From Nitrospinae bacterium CG11_big_fil_rev_8_21_14_0_20_45_15 (GTDB taxonomy: Bacteria; Nitrospinota; Nitrospinia; Nitrospinales; VA-1), in contig PCWG01000026.1 in NCBI GenBank assembly GCA_002787235.1, forward strand, positions 29,729 to 65,252: a stretch of 35,524 nt of DNA, in the 5' to 3' direction. Below the pieces are notes generated by a model that saw only the letters and a program-made list of their open reading frames with translations, did no database searches and was not told where the DNA came from. The stretch's first letter is position 1. Every line of letters starts with the position of its first letter. Position numbers and translations under genes: made by a program. This document shows, one piece after another, positions 1-8,096 of this stretch.

Positions 1-88
1 GCTTGAGCCTGTCGGCAACGGCAGGCCTAGATTGATGATCGCCGCCTCGTTTTGAGGTACAGAACCCGGCTTACAGTTTACTTCGGTG
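1..88 (+). ncRNA. rnpB: RNase P RNA (M1), 3' end, cut by window edge
   Basis: This is the 3' part of the catalytic RNA of RNase P, which removes 5' leaders from tRNA precursors. Seen directly: CTTGAGCC at 2-9, a hairpin with arms 7-13 and 20-26 around the loop GGCAAC (P18-like), GGCCTAGAT at 24-32, a short CCTC/GAGG hairpin at 45-57 (P19-like), and the near-universal block ACAGAACCCGGCTTA at 59-73. The order and spacing match the end of type A bacterial RNase P RNA as I know it from E. coli. The exact 3' end is uncertain because the 5' strand of helix P1 lies outside the window; I place it near 80-90. No obvious intrinsic terminator follows. Confidence 0.88.
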
Positions 89-277
89 TTCACTCTCTGC
101 ATTTTTATCCGCAAGAACTTTCACCCCATTCACATTATCCGCTTTTCCCCGCACCCCGGCATGACGATTTTTCATGTGCAGAGTGATCGCATTGCCCAGC
201 GGATCATTGCCACGCGAACTGATAGCCCCCGCGATGATTCCCGCAACAATCAATAATGTTAAGACTGGTTTCCACAT
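71..277 (-). CDS. Small predicted membrane protein, unknown function
   Basis: A 68-residue ORF of unrecognised family. I start it at the ATG at 275-277 because GGAGAAAGCC (281-290, minus strand) makes a good ribosome site about nine bases upstream; a longer reading from 328 has no such site. Residues 1-22 form one hydrophobic segment (WKPVLTLLIVAGIIAGAISS), which would act as a membrane anchor or uncleaved signal. The rest is hydrophilic and basic. Its stop codon lies on the 3' end of rnpB, so the two transcripts would overlap antisense. The good start and hydrophobic segment argue for a gene; the short length and overlap argue against. Confidence 0.4.
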   Translation of the reverse strand: MWKPVLTLLIVAGIIAGAISSRGNDPLGNAITLHMKNRHAGVRGKADNVNGVKVLADKNAESEHRSKL

Positions 278-442
278 ACAGGCTTTCTCCTTCCATGGAT
301 TGCCGTTGACATCTTCCCTGAACGACATCCCATCGCTGGAGCATTAGCCCCGCCCGTATTTTTACACTTTATCCCGCCTTTTCAATCGATTTGAAATTTG
401 GGCATATTATATAGTCCTTGTTTCGATATAGAAACAGACCAG

Positions 443-482
443 CAAATAAAAAGGACTTACGCTGGGTTTGCGTAAGTCCTTT
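443..482 (-). terminator. Intrinsic terminator of the SEC-C protein gene
   Basis: A perfect 13-base inverted repeat, AAAGGACTTACGC at 450-462 and its complement at 470-482, encloses a seven-base loop. Read on the minus strand the stem is followed by TTTTTATTTG, a U-rich tail. It lies about 135 bases downstream of the minus-strand gene ending at 617, so it most likely terminates that transcript. Confidence 0.8.
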
Positions 483-616
483 GGGAAGATAAGCAATGTG
501 TTGTTAAATGAATATGGAAAGAATTGAATTAAACTAGCGATATAATTTCTTTATAGTCATCCTATAAATAGTCTTGAAGTTCAAGTGAAGCGACCTTCAA
601 TATTGAGGTTTTGTTT

Positions 617-1747
617 TTATAATTCTCTACAATTTGTAACTCTTTCCGTAATAGTCCAATTAACATATTCTTGACAATTACCAATAAAGCGATTGTCCTC
701 AATTGGCCTGTTGGGATGGACTCCTACCAATATCATCTCATTTAGAGTTAACTGTTTTTCTTTTGAAAGGTTGTCCCACCAATCAGGATTAAAAAAAATG
801 TTTTCGCATGAATTGAAAAAAAAGTTGACGACGTGATTAGGGAGATCAGAATTTGAAATCTTATGTAGACTCTGAATAAATTTATAACAACTTTCACTAC
901 TATCCTTATGCCATGTGAAAATTATTGCCCCACCCTTATCGGTGGCGATTGAAGAGAACGTCAATATATCCATCTTGGATTCCAAATCCATCAAATCCTG
1001 AATTTGATTCCCGTTGAAATCATAATCAGGAGTAAAGCCACCACACCCCATTATTTCTGGTGGAATCTGGGTTTTTAAAATATAAAACTTGACCGACTCA
1101 TAATCTTTTTTTATAAGAATCTCATCGAATCTTTTTTTTTCACTGAATATATCTCGTAATCCAGCCTCTACACCTAGACCAAGGGATGAAGTTATTTCTT
1201 GAATATATTGTTGTGTAGATATATTTCTCCCTCTATCTGTTTGGTGATAAAGAGGCAGGGTTTCAGCTAGGGAGGTTTTTGTGAAACACTCCCTAGAAAT
1301 TGCTCGATAAGCTAATAAAAAACACTGCTTTGATGTTCCTATAAAAGGGTGATTGTCAACTGAAAGAAAAATTTCCTTATCATGTTTGGAACAAAACCCA
1401 GTGAATGTTGAGGCCAAATTAATCCCAGTTAATTGAGGTCTCAGTGTGCCTTGATTTTCATTTAAACTTTTGAAATTTACTTTATAGGAATAGACATGTC
1501 CATCCCTTGTTATTTTGGATAGAGAGCCACTTTTCCCCACAGTGTGTGCACGGATAATATTCCCTTCACATTCGTGTTTAAGTTGCGTAGGGACACTACA
1601 ATATTTTTTGGAAAAGTTTCTTTTTAAAATCGTTTCAGCTTCCCAAGGGTTTAATGGCTCATCTTTATCTCTATCGAGATGACATTTTTTGAATTTAACT
1701 CCTGAACCACACCAGCATGGTTTATTGCGGCCTAGTTTTGAATTCAT
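617..1747 (-). CDS. SEC-C zinc-motif protein, function unknown
   Basis: A 376-residue protein starting with a SEC-C motif: C11-W-C13, then C22-H23, the metal-binding knuckle also found at the C-terminus of SecA and in many otherwise unrelated proteins. A second candidate metal site follows, with C50, H58, C60 and H67 in a CEGNIIRAHT context, and a further C/H pair in the segment GFCSKHD near residue 120. This spacing resembles a treble-clef or HNH-like fold, but I cannot show nuclease residues. The remaining 250 residues are unrecognised. The gene is clearly more AT-rich than its neighbours, has its own terminator, lacks an obvious ribosome site and stands alone, which suggests horizontal acquisition. 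SEC-C proteins of this layout often occur in accessory or defence regions; that role is inference only. Confidence 0.75.
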   Translation of the reverse strand: MNSKLGRNKPCWCGSGVKFKKCHLDRDKDEPLNPWEAETILKRNFSKKYCSVPTQLKHECEGNIIRAHTVGKSGSLSKITRDGHVYSYKVNFKSLNENQGTLRPQLTGINLASTFTGFCSKHDKEIFLSVDNHPFIGTSKQCFLLAYRAISRECFTKTSLAETLPLYHQTDRGRNISTQQYIQEITSSLGLGVEAGLRDIFSEKKRFDEILIKKDYESVKFYILKTQIPPEIMGCGGFTPDYDFNGNQIQDLMDLESKMDILTFSSIATDKGGAIIFTWHKDSSESCYKFIQSLHKISNSDLPNHVVNFFFNSCENIFFNPDWWDNLSKEKQLTLNEMILVGVHPNRPIEDNRFIGNCQEYVNWTITERVTNCREL

Positions 1748-2147
1748 CAGGAAGTGCCTAAATGTTTAATGATTTACTTTTTCCCAGCAGAGCGATCATA
1801 TAAAATAGCTCGTTTAGATTTTTAAGGTTTGTTGGGGAAATTTTGGCTAAGGAGATAAAGTTTTACTCTTAGCAGGATTGACGCATCCGGTATGTAATTT
1901 TGAAAAGATTTTTATTGAATTTTTTATAGACGGATAGGAGTTGATGGGGAACGAGGAATAGTATGTACAGAGATTGCAATAAAACGATTAATTTACCAAT
2001 AAAATTCATCGTTCAAACCTATAAAGTAAAGGGGTCAAGTCCATTCTTGACTGCTAGTCGAGGTATTCCTAATGTCTAAAGGAACGCCAATGGGTCGAGT
2101 CCTCCCGCAGGCCTCATTTGCTACCAGAGCAAGAGGGGCTCTCTTAT
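1748..2147. other. 400-base AT-rich intergenic region
   Basis: No convincing ORF on either strand. The left part is AT-rich like the SEC-C gene and probably holds its promoter. The right part (2031-2147) contains the possible transposon scar listed separately, and a short inverted repeat AGAGC/GCTCT at 2126-2142 just downstream of the aspS stop that is too weak to call a terminator. Confidence 0.5.
2031..2085 (+). mobile_element. Possible end fragment of an IS200/REP-type element
   Basis: The string GGGGTCAAGTCCATTCTTGA at 2031-2050 resembles the non-coding left end that I associate with single-copy Y1-type (IS200/REP-associated) transposase genes. There such a segment is followed within about 40 bases by the transposase start. 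Here a short reading (ATG near 2071) shows no transposase motif, so at most an end remains. A similar string, GGGGTCAAATC, occurs at 10822. This rests on remembered resemblance, with no terminal repeat seen. Confidence 0.25.
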
Positions 2148-3926
2148 TCAGGACAAGTCTAGTTTTAGCTTCAGTTCTTTGAGCTGTTTGGCGTCCACTG
2201 CTGAAGGGGCCTCGGTCATGGGACAGGAAGCTTTTTGTGTTTTTGGGAAGGCAATCACGTCTCTTATGGAGTCAGAATCGGTCAACAGCATGGCGATGCG
2301 ATCGAGCCCAAAGGCGAGTCCGCCATGCGGCGGGGCTCCGTATTGCAGGGCATCGAGCAGGAAGCCGAATTTCTCCCGGGCTTCTTCATGTCCGATCCCC
2401 ATGAGGGCGAATGTTTTTTCTTGCAGGTCTTCTCGGTGAATACGAATGCTTCCGCCGCCGATTTCGTTGCCATTCAATACCAGGTCGTAGGCACGGGCGA
2501 GTAGTTTTTCTGGCGGTGTGTTCTCAAATTCAGTGAGATCAGACTGCATGGGTGCGGTGAAGGGATGATGTTTGGCGGCCAGACGTTTTTCCACTTCGTC
2601 GTACTCGAACATGGGGAACTCGGTGACCCACAGGAAATTGCTTTTTTCAGGATCGATGAGGTTGAGCTTATCGGCCGCGGAAAGCCGGATATGCGCCAGC
2701 GAGTCCGCAACGATATTGGCGGTGTCGGCGGCGAAAACGAGGACATCTCCGGTTTCACCCCCCATTTTGCTAACAATATTAGCGATGGTATCGGGATCAA
2801 AAAATTTGATGATGGGGGATTGCAGTCCGTCTTCCTGAATTTTTATCCAGGCCATCCCTTTTGCTCCGTAGGTCTTCGCTACTTCGGTCAAATCGTCCAG
2901 GGCTTTGCGGGACAAGGCGGTTGCGGAGCCTTTGATGTTGATGGCTTTGACTTGTCCGCCCGATTTCAGGGCTTCGTTGAAAACTTTGAATCCGCAGTTG
3001 GCAACGGTTTCGCTCAAATCGACCAGTTCCAAACCAAATCGGGTGTCGGGCTTATCGGAACCGTAACGACTCATAGCCTCTTCGTATGTGAGGACGGGGA
3101 AGGGCGTCTCCAGAGTTTTGTTCACGGTCTTCTGGAAGATTTCCTTGATAAGTTTTTCAGCAATGTCGTAGACCTGTTGTTCTTCGACAAAGGACATTTC
3201 GATATCGATCTGGGTGAATTCGGGTTGCCGGTCCTGCCGCAAATCTTCGTCACGGAAACATTTGACGATCTGAAAATATTTGTCCATGCCTGCGGCCATG
3301 AGAATCTGTTTGAACAGTTGTGGCGATTGCGGGAGCGCGTAAAAATGATGCGGTTGCACTCGGCTCGGTGTCAAATAATCGCGCGCGCCTTCTGGCGTGC
3401 TTTTGGTGAGCATGGGGGTTTCGATTTCAATGAATCCGTTGGCATCGAGTACGTCTCGTGTTGTTTTTGTGATCTGGTATCGAAGATGAAGATTTTTTTG
3501 CAATCGGTCACTTCGCAGGTCGAGATAGCGGTATTTGAGGCGAACGGATTCAGAAACATCCTGTCCTTCCCAGGGGGAAAAGGGCGGTGTTTTTGAGGGG
3601 TTGAAAATTTCAAGGTTATCAATGTAAACCTCAACTTTTCCCGTCTTCAAGTTTTTGTTGACCATCCCCTCAGGACGTTCTCGCACGACTCCACGAACGC
3701 CGATCACATAGTTGCCACGAAGTGACTGGGCCTGTTGATGGGAAAGTTCGTCGATTTGCGGATTGAGCACGACCTGCGCGATGCCTTTTTTGTCCCATAG
3801 ATCGATAAAAATGAGCCCACCATGGTCCCTTCGTGTATGAACCCAGCCGCAGAGTGTAACGGTTTGGTCAATGTGGGTTTCGTTGATATCACCGCAATAA
3901 TGAGTTCGGGTAAACGTTTCGGGCAT
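2148..3926 (-). CDS. aspS: Aspartate--tRNA ligase (predicted non-discriminating)
   Basis: A class II aminoacyl-tRNA synthetase of 592 residues, normal for the bacterial type with its inserted GAD domain. An N-terminal OB-fold (about 1-110) binds the anticodon. The catalytic domain shows QSPQLFKQ, FRDEDLRQDRQPEFTQ (motif 2) and GLAFGLDRIAMLL (motif 3). The GAD insertion lies between motifs 2 and 3. In the OB-fold, H35 (RRDHGG) and G87 (RPEGMV) match the histidine and glycine that in Pseudomonas aeruginosa AspRS (His31, Gly83) permit charging of tRNA-Asn; E. coli has Leu and Lys there. The enzyme may therefore make Asp-tRNA-Asn for a GatCAB amidotransferase. Transcribed alone, divergent from the Mrp-like gene across about 300 bases without an ORF. 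Confidence 0.97.
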   Translation of the reverse strand: MPETFTRTHYCGDINETHIDQTVTLCGWVHTRRDHGGLIFIDLWDKKGIAQVVLNPQIDELSHQQAQSLRGNYVIGVRGVVRERPEGMVNKNLKTGKVEVYIDNLEIFNPSKTPPFSPWEGQDVSESVRLKYRYLDLRSDRLQKNLHLRYQITKTTRDVLDANGFIEIETPMLTKSTPEGARDYLTPSRVQPHHFYALPQSPQLFKQILMAAGMDKYFQIVKCFRDEDLRQDRQPEFTQIDIEMSFVEEQQVYDIAEKLIKEIFQKTVNKTLETPFPVLTYEEAMSRYGSDKPDTRFGLELVDLSETVANCGFKVFNEALKSGGQVKAINIKGSATALSRKALDDLTEVAKTYGAKGMAWIKIQEDGLQSPIIKFFDPDTIANIVSKMGGETGDVLVFAADTANIVADSLAHIRLSAADKLNLIDPEKSNFLWVTEFPMFEYDEVEKRLAAKHHPFTAPMQSDLTEFENTPPEKLLARAYDLVLNGNEIGGGSIRIHREDLQEKTFALMGIGHEEAREKFGFLLDALQYGAPPHGGLAFGLDRIAMLLTDSDSIRDVIAFPKTQKASCPMTEAPSAVDAKQLKELKLKLDLS

Positions 3927-4223
3927 GGTCGATCGATTGCTTTAATTTTAAAGGGTTTGCATTATGGGATTTTGTCTTGCAGGCAAAGACTCACAAGAAT
4001 AAATAAATGACCCTCAACTTGCAAGTGTAAAATAGCTTTGAGCCGTTGTTGTCTGAATTACATCTTTTAGAATAGATTTCTTACGCGTGCCCTCTAGCAA
4101 GAATTGCTTTTAATAGAGAAGTTTTTTCTATATGATATTATACTTACCGCCTTCATTTTCTCATGAAAACTGTGGAAATGCGGGGTACTTGTTTGTCTGA
4201 ACAAATTTTATCAAGTGAGAGTC

Positions 4224-5105
4224 ATGAAAACATACGAAGATTTGGCTGGAGACGGTGGTTCCAATATTGTGGAACAGGTCCAGAACTTGGGCGTCAAACT
4301 CCGTTCACGGCTGGACAAAATCAAATACAAAATTTGCCTGATGAGCGGCAAGGGCGGTGTCGGCAAAAGTTCGGTTACGGCAAACATCGCGGCTTGTCTT
4401 GTTGACAAAGGTTACACCGTCGGTATTTTGGATGCCGATTTGAATGGCCCCAGCATTGCCCATCTTTTGGGCATTTCTCCTGATGACAAACTGGTGATTG
4501 ATGAGTCGGGCATTCAACCGGGTAATGGGGTGCATGGTATTCGTATCATGTCGATGGATATGTTGCTTTCGAGTCCCGATCAACCCGTGATGTGGACGGA
4601 AAATGCTGAAGCCAGCGCGGTTTGGGTCAGTACCATGGAATCGACCGCATTACGAGAGCTGGTTGCGGACACGTGTTGGGGTGAGTTGGATTTTCTATTG
4701 ATTGATATGCCTCCGGGGAGTGACCGCATCGATAATATTCGGGGTCTCATTCCCGAGCTTTCGGGTGTTGTTGAAATCACGATTCCTTCTCCGTTATCTC
4801 AGCATATCGTCAGCAAGTCGATCACCAAGAACAGCAAGATGGGTGTTCCTGTGATTGGTCTGGTTGAAAATATGGCGAGCTATGTTTGCCCGCATTGTGA
4901 TAAAGAGGGCGAATTGTTTGAAGGGGATGATGTTGAAACCTTGTCTACCCGCAAGGGAATTCCTTTTATCGGGAAAATACCTTTTGATACACGTGTTTCA
5001 CGAAAAACAGACTCTGGCGGATTGTTCTATATGGAACATCAGGAGTCGCCTACTGGCAAAGCGATTTGTACGGTCGCAGATGCCATTCTTAATTTTATAA
5101 AATAA
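4224..5105 (+). CDS. Mrp/NBP35-family P-loop ATPase
   Basis: A 293-residue soluble ATPase of the Mrp (ApbC/NBP35) branch of the SIMIBI P-loop class, whose members carry or insert Fe-S clusters. The deviant Walker A is GKGGVGKS at residues 42-49, followed by LDADLNGPS (switch I) and LLIDMPPGSD (Walker B region). A CPHC pair at C222/C225 matches the cluster-bridging cysteines of the family. There is no N-terminal DUF59 domain; a 38-residue lead occupies that place. The usual DLPPGTGD is DMPPGSDRID here. I chose the ATG at 4224 because GTGAGAG lies just upstream; an in-frame GTG at 4215 is possible. It is followed after 22 bases by the PCP-reductase-domain gene and probably acts with it. The substrate is unknown. 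Confidence 0.9.
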   Translation: MKTYEDLAGDGGSNIVEQVQNLGVKLRSRLDKIKYKICLMSGKGGVGKSSVTANIAACLVDKGYTVGILDADLNGPSIAHLLGISPDDKLVIDESGIQPGNGVHGIRIMSMDMLLSSPDQPVMWTENAEASAVWVSTMESTALRELVADTCWGELDFLLIDMPPGSDRIDNIRGLIPELSGVVEITIPSPLSQHIVSKSITKNSKMGVPVIGLVENMASYVCPHCDKEGELFEGDDVETLSTRKGIPFIGKIPFDTRVSRKTDSGGLFYMEHQESPTGKAICTVADAILNFIK

Positions 5106-5127
5106 TTTTTCAGATATAGGAGGAGTA

Positions 5128-5565
5128 ATGAAATTTCTTTGTATCCCTTGCGACACGCAAATGGAGACCCAGGTTGACGGTATCATGCCAGAAGAAAATA
5201 AAAATCTGGCCATGAAGTTCAAATGTAAAAAATGCGGCTATTCTATCGCCATGCTCACCAACAAATTTGAAACCGAGTTTGTGAGCAAACTGGGTGTTGA
5301 AATGGGTGGTGCCTCGGCGGAAGGCAAGGCCCCGTTGGGTGTGGTGTCTTCTGCTTTGGCAGAGGGTAAAGAAGAATTGAAAAAGGCCGCACCGCAGGCA
5401 GATGATTTGATCTGGACGGAAGAAGCTCAGGAACGTATTAAAAAGGTTCCTTTCTTTGTTCGCAATATGGCCAAGAAAACGGTGATCAATTTTGCACTCG
5501 AAAGAGGCATCACGACCATCGACGCCAAGCTGATGGACGAGGTTCGTGAAAAAGTAGGTATGTAG
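5128..5565 (+). CDS. Zinc-ribbon protein with PCP-reductase (PCP_red) domain
   Basis: A 145-residue protein with two parts. The N-terminus has two CxxC pairs (C5/C8 and C33/C36) that would form a zinc ribbon or hold an iron centre. The C-terminus (about 95-145) begins WTEEAQERIKKVPFFVR and continues through FALERGITTIDAKLMDE. This is the pattern of the small PCP_red domain at the C-terminus of the BchB/ChlB subunit of light-independent protochlorophyllide reductase. An Ala/Lys/Glu-rich linker joins the two. A strong ribosome site (AGGAGG) precedes the ATG. The partner upstream is an Mrp-type ATPase, a distant relative of the BchL/NifH reductase class, so the pair mirrors that enzyme's reductase-plus-catalytic logic. 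No chlorophyll genes are present; the real role is unknown. Confidence 0.85.
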   Translation: MKFLCIPCDTQMETQVDGIMPEENKNLAMKFKCKKCGYSIAMLTNKFETEFVSKLGVEMGGASAEGKAPLGVVSSALAEGKEELKKAAPQADDLIWTEEAQERIKKVPFFVRNMAKKTVINFALERGITTIDAKLMDEVREKVGM

Positions 5566-5606
5566 TCGAGCGGTTCATTTCGCGAAGAGGCCGTTTTTAC
5601 AGTTTT

Positions 5607-5647
5607 AAAAGACTCACGTTATTTCGATAATGTGGGTCTTTTTTTTT
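5607..5647 (+). terminator. Intrinsic terminator with UUCG tetraloop
   Basis: A 16-pair stem (5607-5622 with 5627-5642, two G-U pairs) closes on the very stable tetraloop TTCG at 5623-5626 and runs into a long T tract to about 5647. It follows the PCP-reductase-domain gene by about 40 bases and ends that two-gene transcript before the convergent nnr gene. Confidence 0.9.
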
Positions 5648-5684
5648 GTATTTTGCGGGAGGGCTACAGGAACAAAAAACGGGT

Positions 5685-7250
5685 TCAGGTGTTGGTGAAT
5701 TTCGGAAACACCTGCTGAAAAGCGGTTGGTAGATTTGCGATCAATTCAGAGGCGATCAGGCTGGCTTGACCGCATTTTTTTTCCGCAAAGTCACCTGTCA
5801 GGCCGTGAATATAAACTCCGGCTGAAGCCGCACGGTCGGGAGGCAGACCTTGCGAAATCAAACTGGCTACGATGCCCGTCAACACATCCCCCGAACCGGC
5901 GGTGGCCATGCCTGCGTTGCCGGTGGGATTGATGAAGCAGCGTCCGTCGGGGCAGGCGGTGAGGCTGTCGGCTCCTTTCAATATCAAATAGACATTGTGA
6001 TTCCGGGCAAATTCGAGCGCGACCTCGATTTTGTTACTCAATATATCATTGACAGTTTTTCCGGTCAGTCGAGACATTTCTTTGGGGTGGGGACTCAGTA
6101 TTTTTATGGAATTGTTGGCGTTGAGGACTTGGGTTTTTCCTGCAAGCGCGTTGAGGGCGTCGGCATCCAGAACGATGGGCAATTGCAATTCTGCCAGAAG
6201 CTGAGCGACCAGTTCGACTGTTTCAGGATCATTGCCCAGTCCCGGTCCCAGTGCCAGAGCAGATTTGTTTTCACAAAGTTTCAGAATCTGATCTTTTGCT
6301 GAAAGGGCAATGCCACCGCTTGATGTTTGAGGGAGAGCGACAGACATGACTTCGAGCGGATTGAACTCGACAGCTTTCTGGCATTGCTCTGGCAAGGCCA
6401 GAGTTGCAAGCCCGCATCCCGAGCGTAAGGCAGAAAGAGCGGTCAGTGCTCCCGCCCCCGCTTTGCCCGGCGATCCTGCGACAACGAGAACATGCCCATA
6501 ACTGCCCTTGTGGCTGTCTGCCGGGCGGATGGGAGTCCAAAGATTGAGATCCTTTTCTTCAAGTTGATGAACCTGAATTTTTTCTGCCGTGACAGCTTGT
6601 GGAGGAATGCTGATATCGACGATGCGTACTTCTCCCATAGCCGATGCGGCTGGATAGAGAAAATGACTGCGTTTTGGCAGTGCAAGTGCAACCGTCAGAT
6701 GGGCCTTGATGTGTGCTCCGATCAAACTACCGCTGTCGGCATCGATGCCTGAGGGGATGTCGAGCGCGACAATGTATTTTCCCGTTTGATTCAAAGACTC
6801 GATCACGGTTTTATAAAATCCATCGACCGCTTTGTTCAGACCCACGCCAAAAATAGCATCGACGATCACATCGGCATGACGCAGATGATGTTTGAGCGAA
6901 GACCAGTTGTCGGGAGAAACCGAATGAATATCCAGTCCCATATTCTTGGCAATGTTTGCGTTGACGGCAGGGTCTGCTTTAATTTGTTCAACAGTGCCGA
7001 GTAAAATGATTCGGACATGAGCCCCTTTATTGGCGAGATGTCTTGCGACGACAAAACCGTCGCCCCCGTTATTCCCTTTACCGCAGACGACGATGATTTT
7101 TTTGTCGTGCAATAGCGGAAATTTTTCCTCAATAATGCGGGCAGATTCGCGTCCCGCATTTTCCATGAGCGCAATACCGGGGATACCGATTTCTTCAATG
7201 GCACGCCGGTCAATGGCCTGCATCTCTTTTGCAAGGGCAACGTTTATCAT
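5685..7250 (-). CDS. nnr: Bifunctional NAD(P)H-hydrate epimerase / ADP-dependent dehydratase
   Basis: A 521-residue metabolite-repair enzyme. The N-terminal YjeF domain (about 1-215) epimerises damaged R-NAD(P)HX; it shows GKGNNGGDGFVVARHL and the substrate loop ALDIPSGIDADSG. The C-terminal ribokinase-like domain (about 225-510) dehydrates S-NAD(P)HX using ADP; it shows HVLVVAGSPGKAGAGALTA and the catalytic GNAGMATAGSGDVLTGI. Length and order match the fused E. coli-type Nnr. The start at 7250 has no clear ribosome site. It lies 18 bases downstream of the stop of the unknown gene at 7269-7880, so the two are probably cotranscribed and perhaps translationally linked. Confidence 0.96.
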   Translation of the reverse strand: MINVALAKEMQAIDRRAIEEIGIPGIALMENAGRESARIIEEKFPLLHDKKIIVVCGKGNNGGDGFVVARHLANKGAHVRIILLGTVEQIKADPAVNANIAKNMGLDIHSVSPDNWSSLKHHLRHADVIVDAIFGVGLNKAVDGFYKTVIESLNQTGKYIVALDIPSGIDADSGSLIGAHIKAHLTVALALPKRSHFLYPAASAMGEVRIVDISIPPQAVTAEKIQVHQLEEKDLNLWTPIRPADSHKGSYGHVLVVAGSPGKAGAGALTALSALRSGCGLATLALPEQCQKAVEFNPLEVMSVALPQTSSGGIALSAKDQILKLCENKSALALGPGLGNDPETVELVAQLLAELQLPIVLDADALNALAGKTQVLNANNSIKILSPHPKEMSRLTGKTVNDILSNKIEVALEFARNHNVYLILKGADSLTACPDGRCFINPTGNAGMATAGSGDVLTGIVASLISQGLPPDRAASAGVYIHGLTGDFAEKKCGQASLIASELIANLPTAFQQVFPKFTNT

Positions 7251-7268
7251 GGCAGGCAGGCTAAAACT

Positions 7269-7880
7269 TCAGACGTAGATGGAATAGGGGTAGTCCTCGG
7301 ACAGTATCAAATCCGTTTCCTCTCGGGTGGGTGCCAGACCATTGATCACTGCAAATTGTGTGGGGCAGTCGTAGCCTTTTTCAAGTTTTTCCTCTCCCGT
7401 CATGGCATTGTACTGGTCGGGAGTCAGGAGGAAGACGGTATTTTTGAAATACTCATGAATAAATAATTTAATGCGGAGTGGCTTGCCTTCCAGTTGAGGA
7501 AGTGTATTATTTCTCTCTTCGTTGTTATCATGGTTATAATTGAAGGCGAAGCGTATTAAAACGTCGTATATAAAACAATAGTGATAAGTGTTCATGTGGT
7601 GCCAACCACTTTTCGAGATCAAACCCTCCCATAGTTTATCGAGAAGGGTTTTCATGGTCTGGGCGGTACCCACAGGATACAAATGAGGATAAAATTTTCT
7701 GCCGTCTTCCAGCCAGAATTCGGGGAGTTGGCGTACCAGAAAATCGATGGTTTCTTTTTCCTCTTCGAGTGCCGCTTTTAGCAATTCAAAAGGATCTATT
7801 TCCAGACGTAAAGCAGAATGGGGCGCAGGATCTTCAATCTGCGAAGTTGAAGTGTAGATGTTTTTTTTGAATGCCAGCAT
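7269..7880 (-). CDS. Uncharacterised protein, paralogue A
   Basis: A 203-residue soluble protein that I do not recognise. No signal peptide or membrane segment is apparent. It is clearly homologous to the protein at 8667-9272. Shared blocks include the N-terminus MLxFKKNIY, a central W-x-HMNxYHxCxxxD segment, E-x-F-x-x-T-x-FL followed by P and NA, then EEK, and near the end VINxLxPTxxE and a PY close to the C-terminus. The conserved H, N, H, C and D suggest a metal or active site, but nothing more can be said. Its stop is 18 bases before nnr, implying an operon. The upstream region carries an inverted repeat AAGGACG/CGTCCTT at 7902-7939 just before the start codon. Confidence 0.8.
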   Translation of the reverse strand: MLAFKKNIYTSTSQIEDPAPHSALRLEIDPFELLKAALEEEKETIDFLVRQLPEFWLEDGRKFYPHLYPVGTAQTMKTLLDKLWEGLISKSGWHHMNTYHYCFIYDVLIRFAFNYNHDNNEERNNTLPQLEGKPLRIKLFIHEYFKNTVFLLTPDQYNAMTGEEKLEKGYDCPTQFAVINGLAPTREETDLILSEDYPYSIYV

Positions 7881-7901
7881 AACAAAATATTGAAGTTGTT
7901 T

Positions 7902-7939
7902 AAGGACGACTTTGTGAATTACTAGAAGGCAACGTCCTT
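7902..7939. repeat. Inverted repeat upstream of paralogue A
   Basis: AAGGACG at 7902-7908 and its exact complement CGTCCTT at 7933-7939 are separated by 24 bases, in the divergent control region between paralogue A and the peroxidase gene. A further GTCCTTAATTTG echoes the right arm about 80 bases on. It could be a regulator site or the base of a weak leader hairpin; seven-base arms may also arise by chance. Confidence 0.3.
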
Positions 7940-8096
7940 ATTTGTTAAGGGTTGTTCGTGATTAAAAGTAAAAAACAAGGTGAAAGTGATGAAAAGCTCT
8001 CACCTGATTATATAAAATGTCCTTAATTTGTTTCAGTTTAAGACTACCGCAAAATTCAATAGATTGCCAGTCTCATAAATATTTGTGGAGGATACT

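Noticed and set aside
2565-3596. 343-codon plus-strand ORF across aspS
   Set aside because: It lies wholly opposite the well-conserved aspS coding frame, lacks a ribosome site and shows no recognisable domain. It is an antisense shadow.
4081-4223. Promoter for the Mrp-like gene at TTGCTT (4104) and TATGAT (4131)
   Set aside because: The spacer would be 21 bases, too long for a standard promoter, and no better pairing was found.
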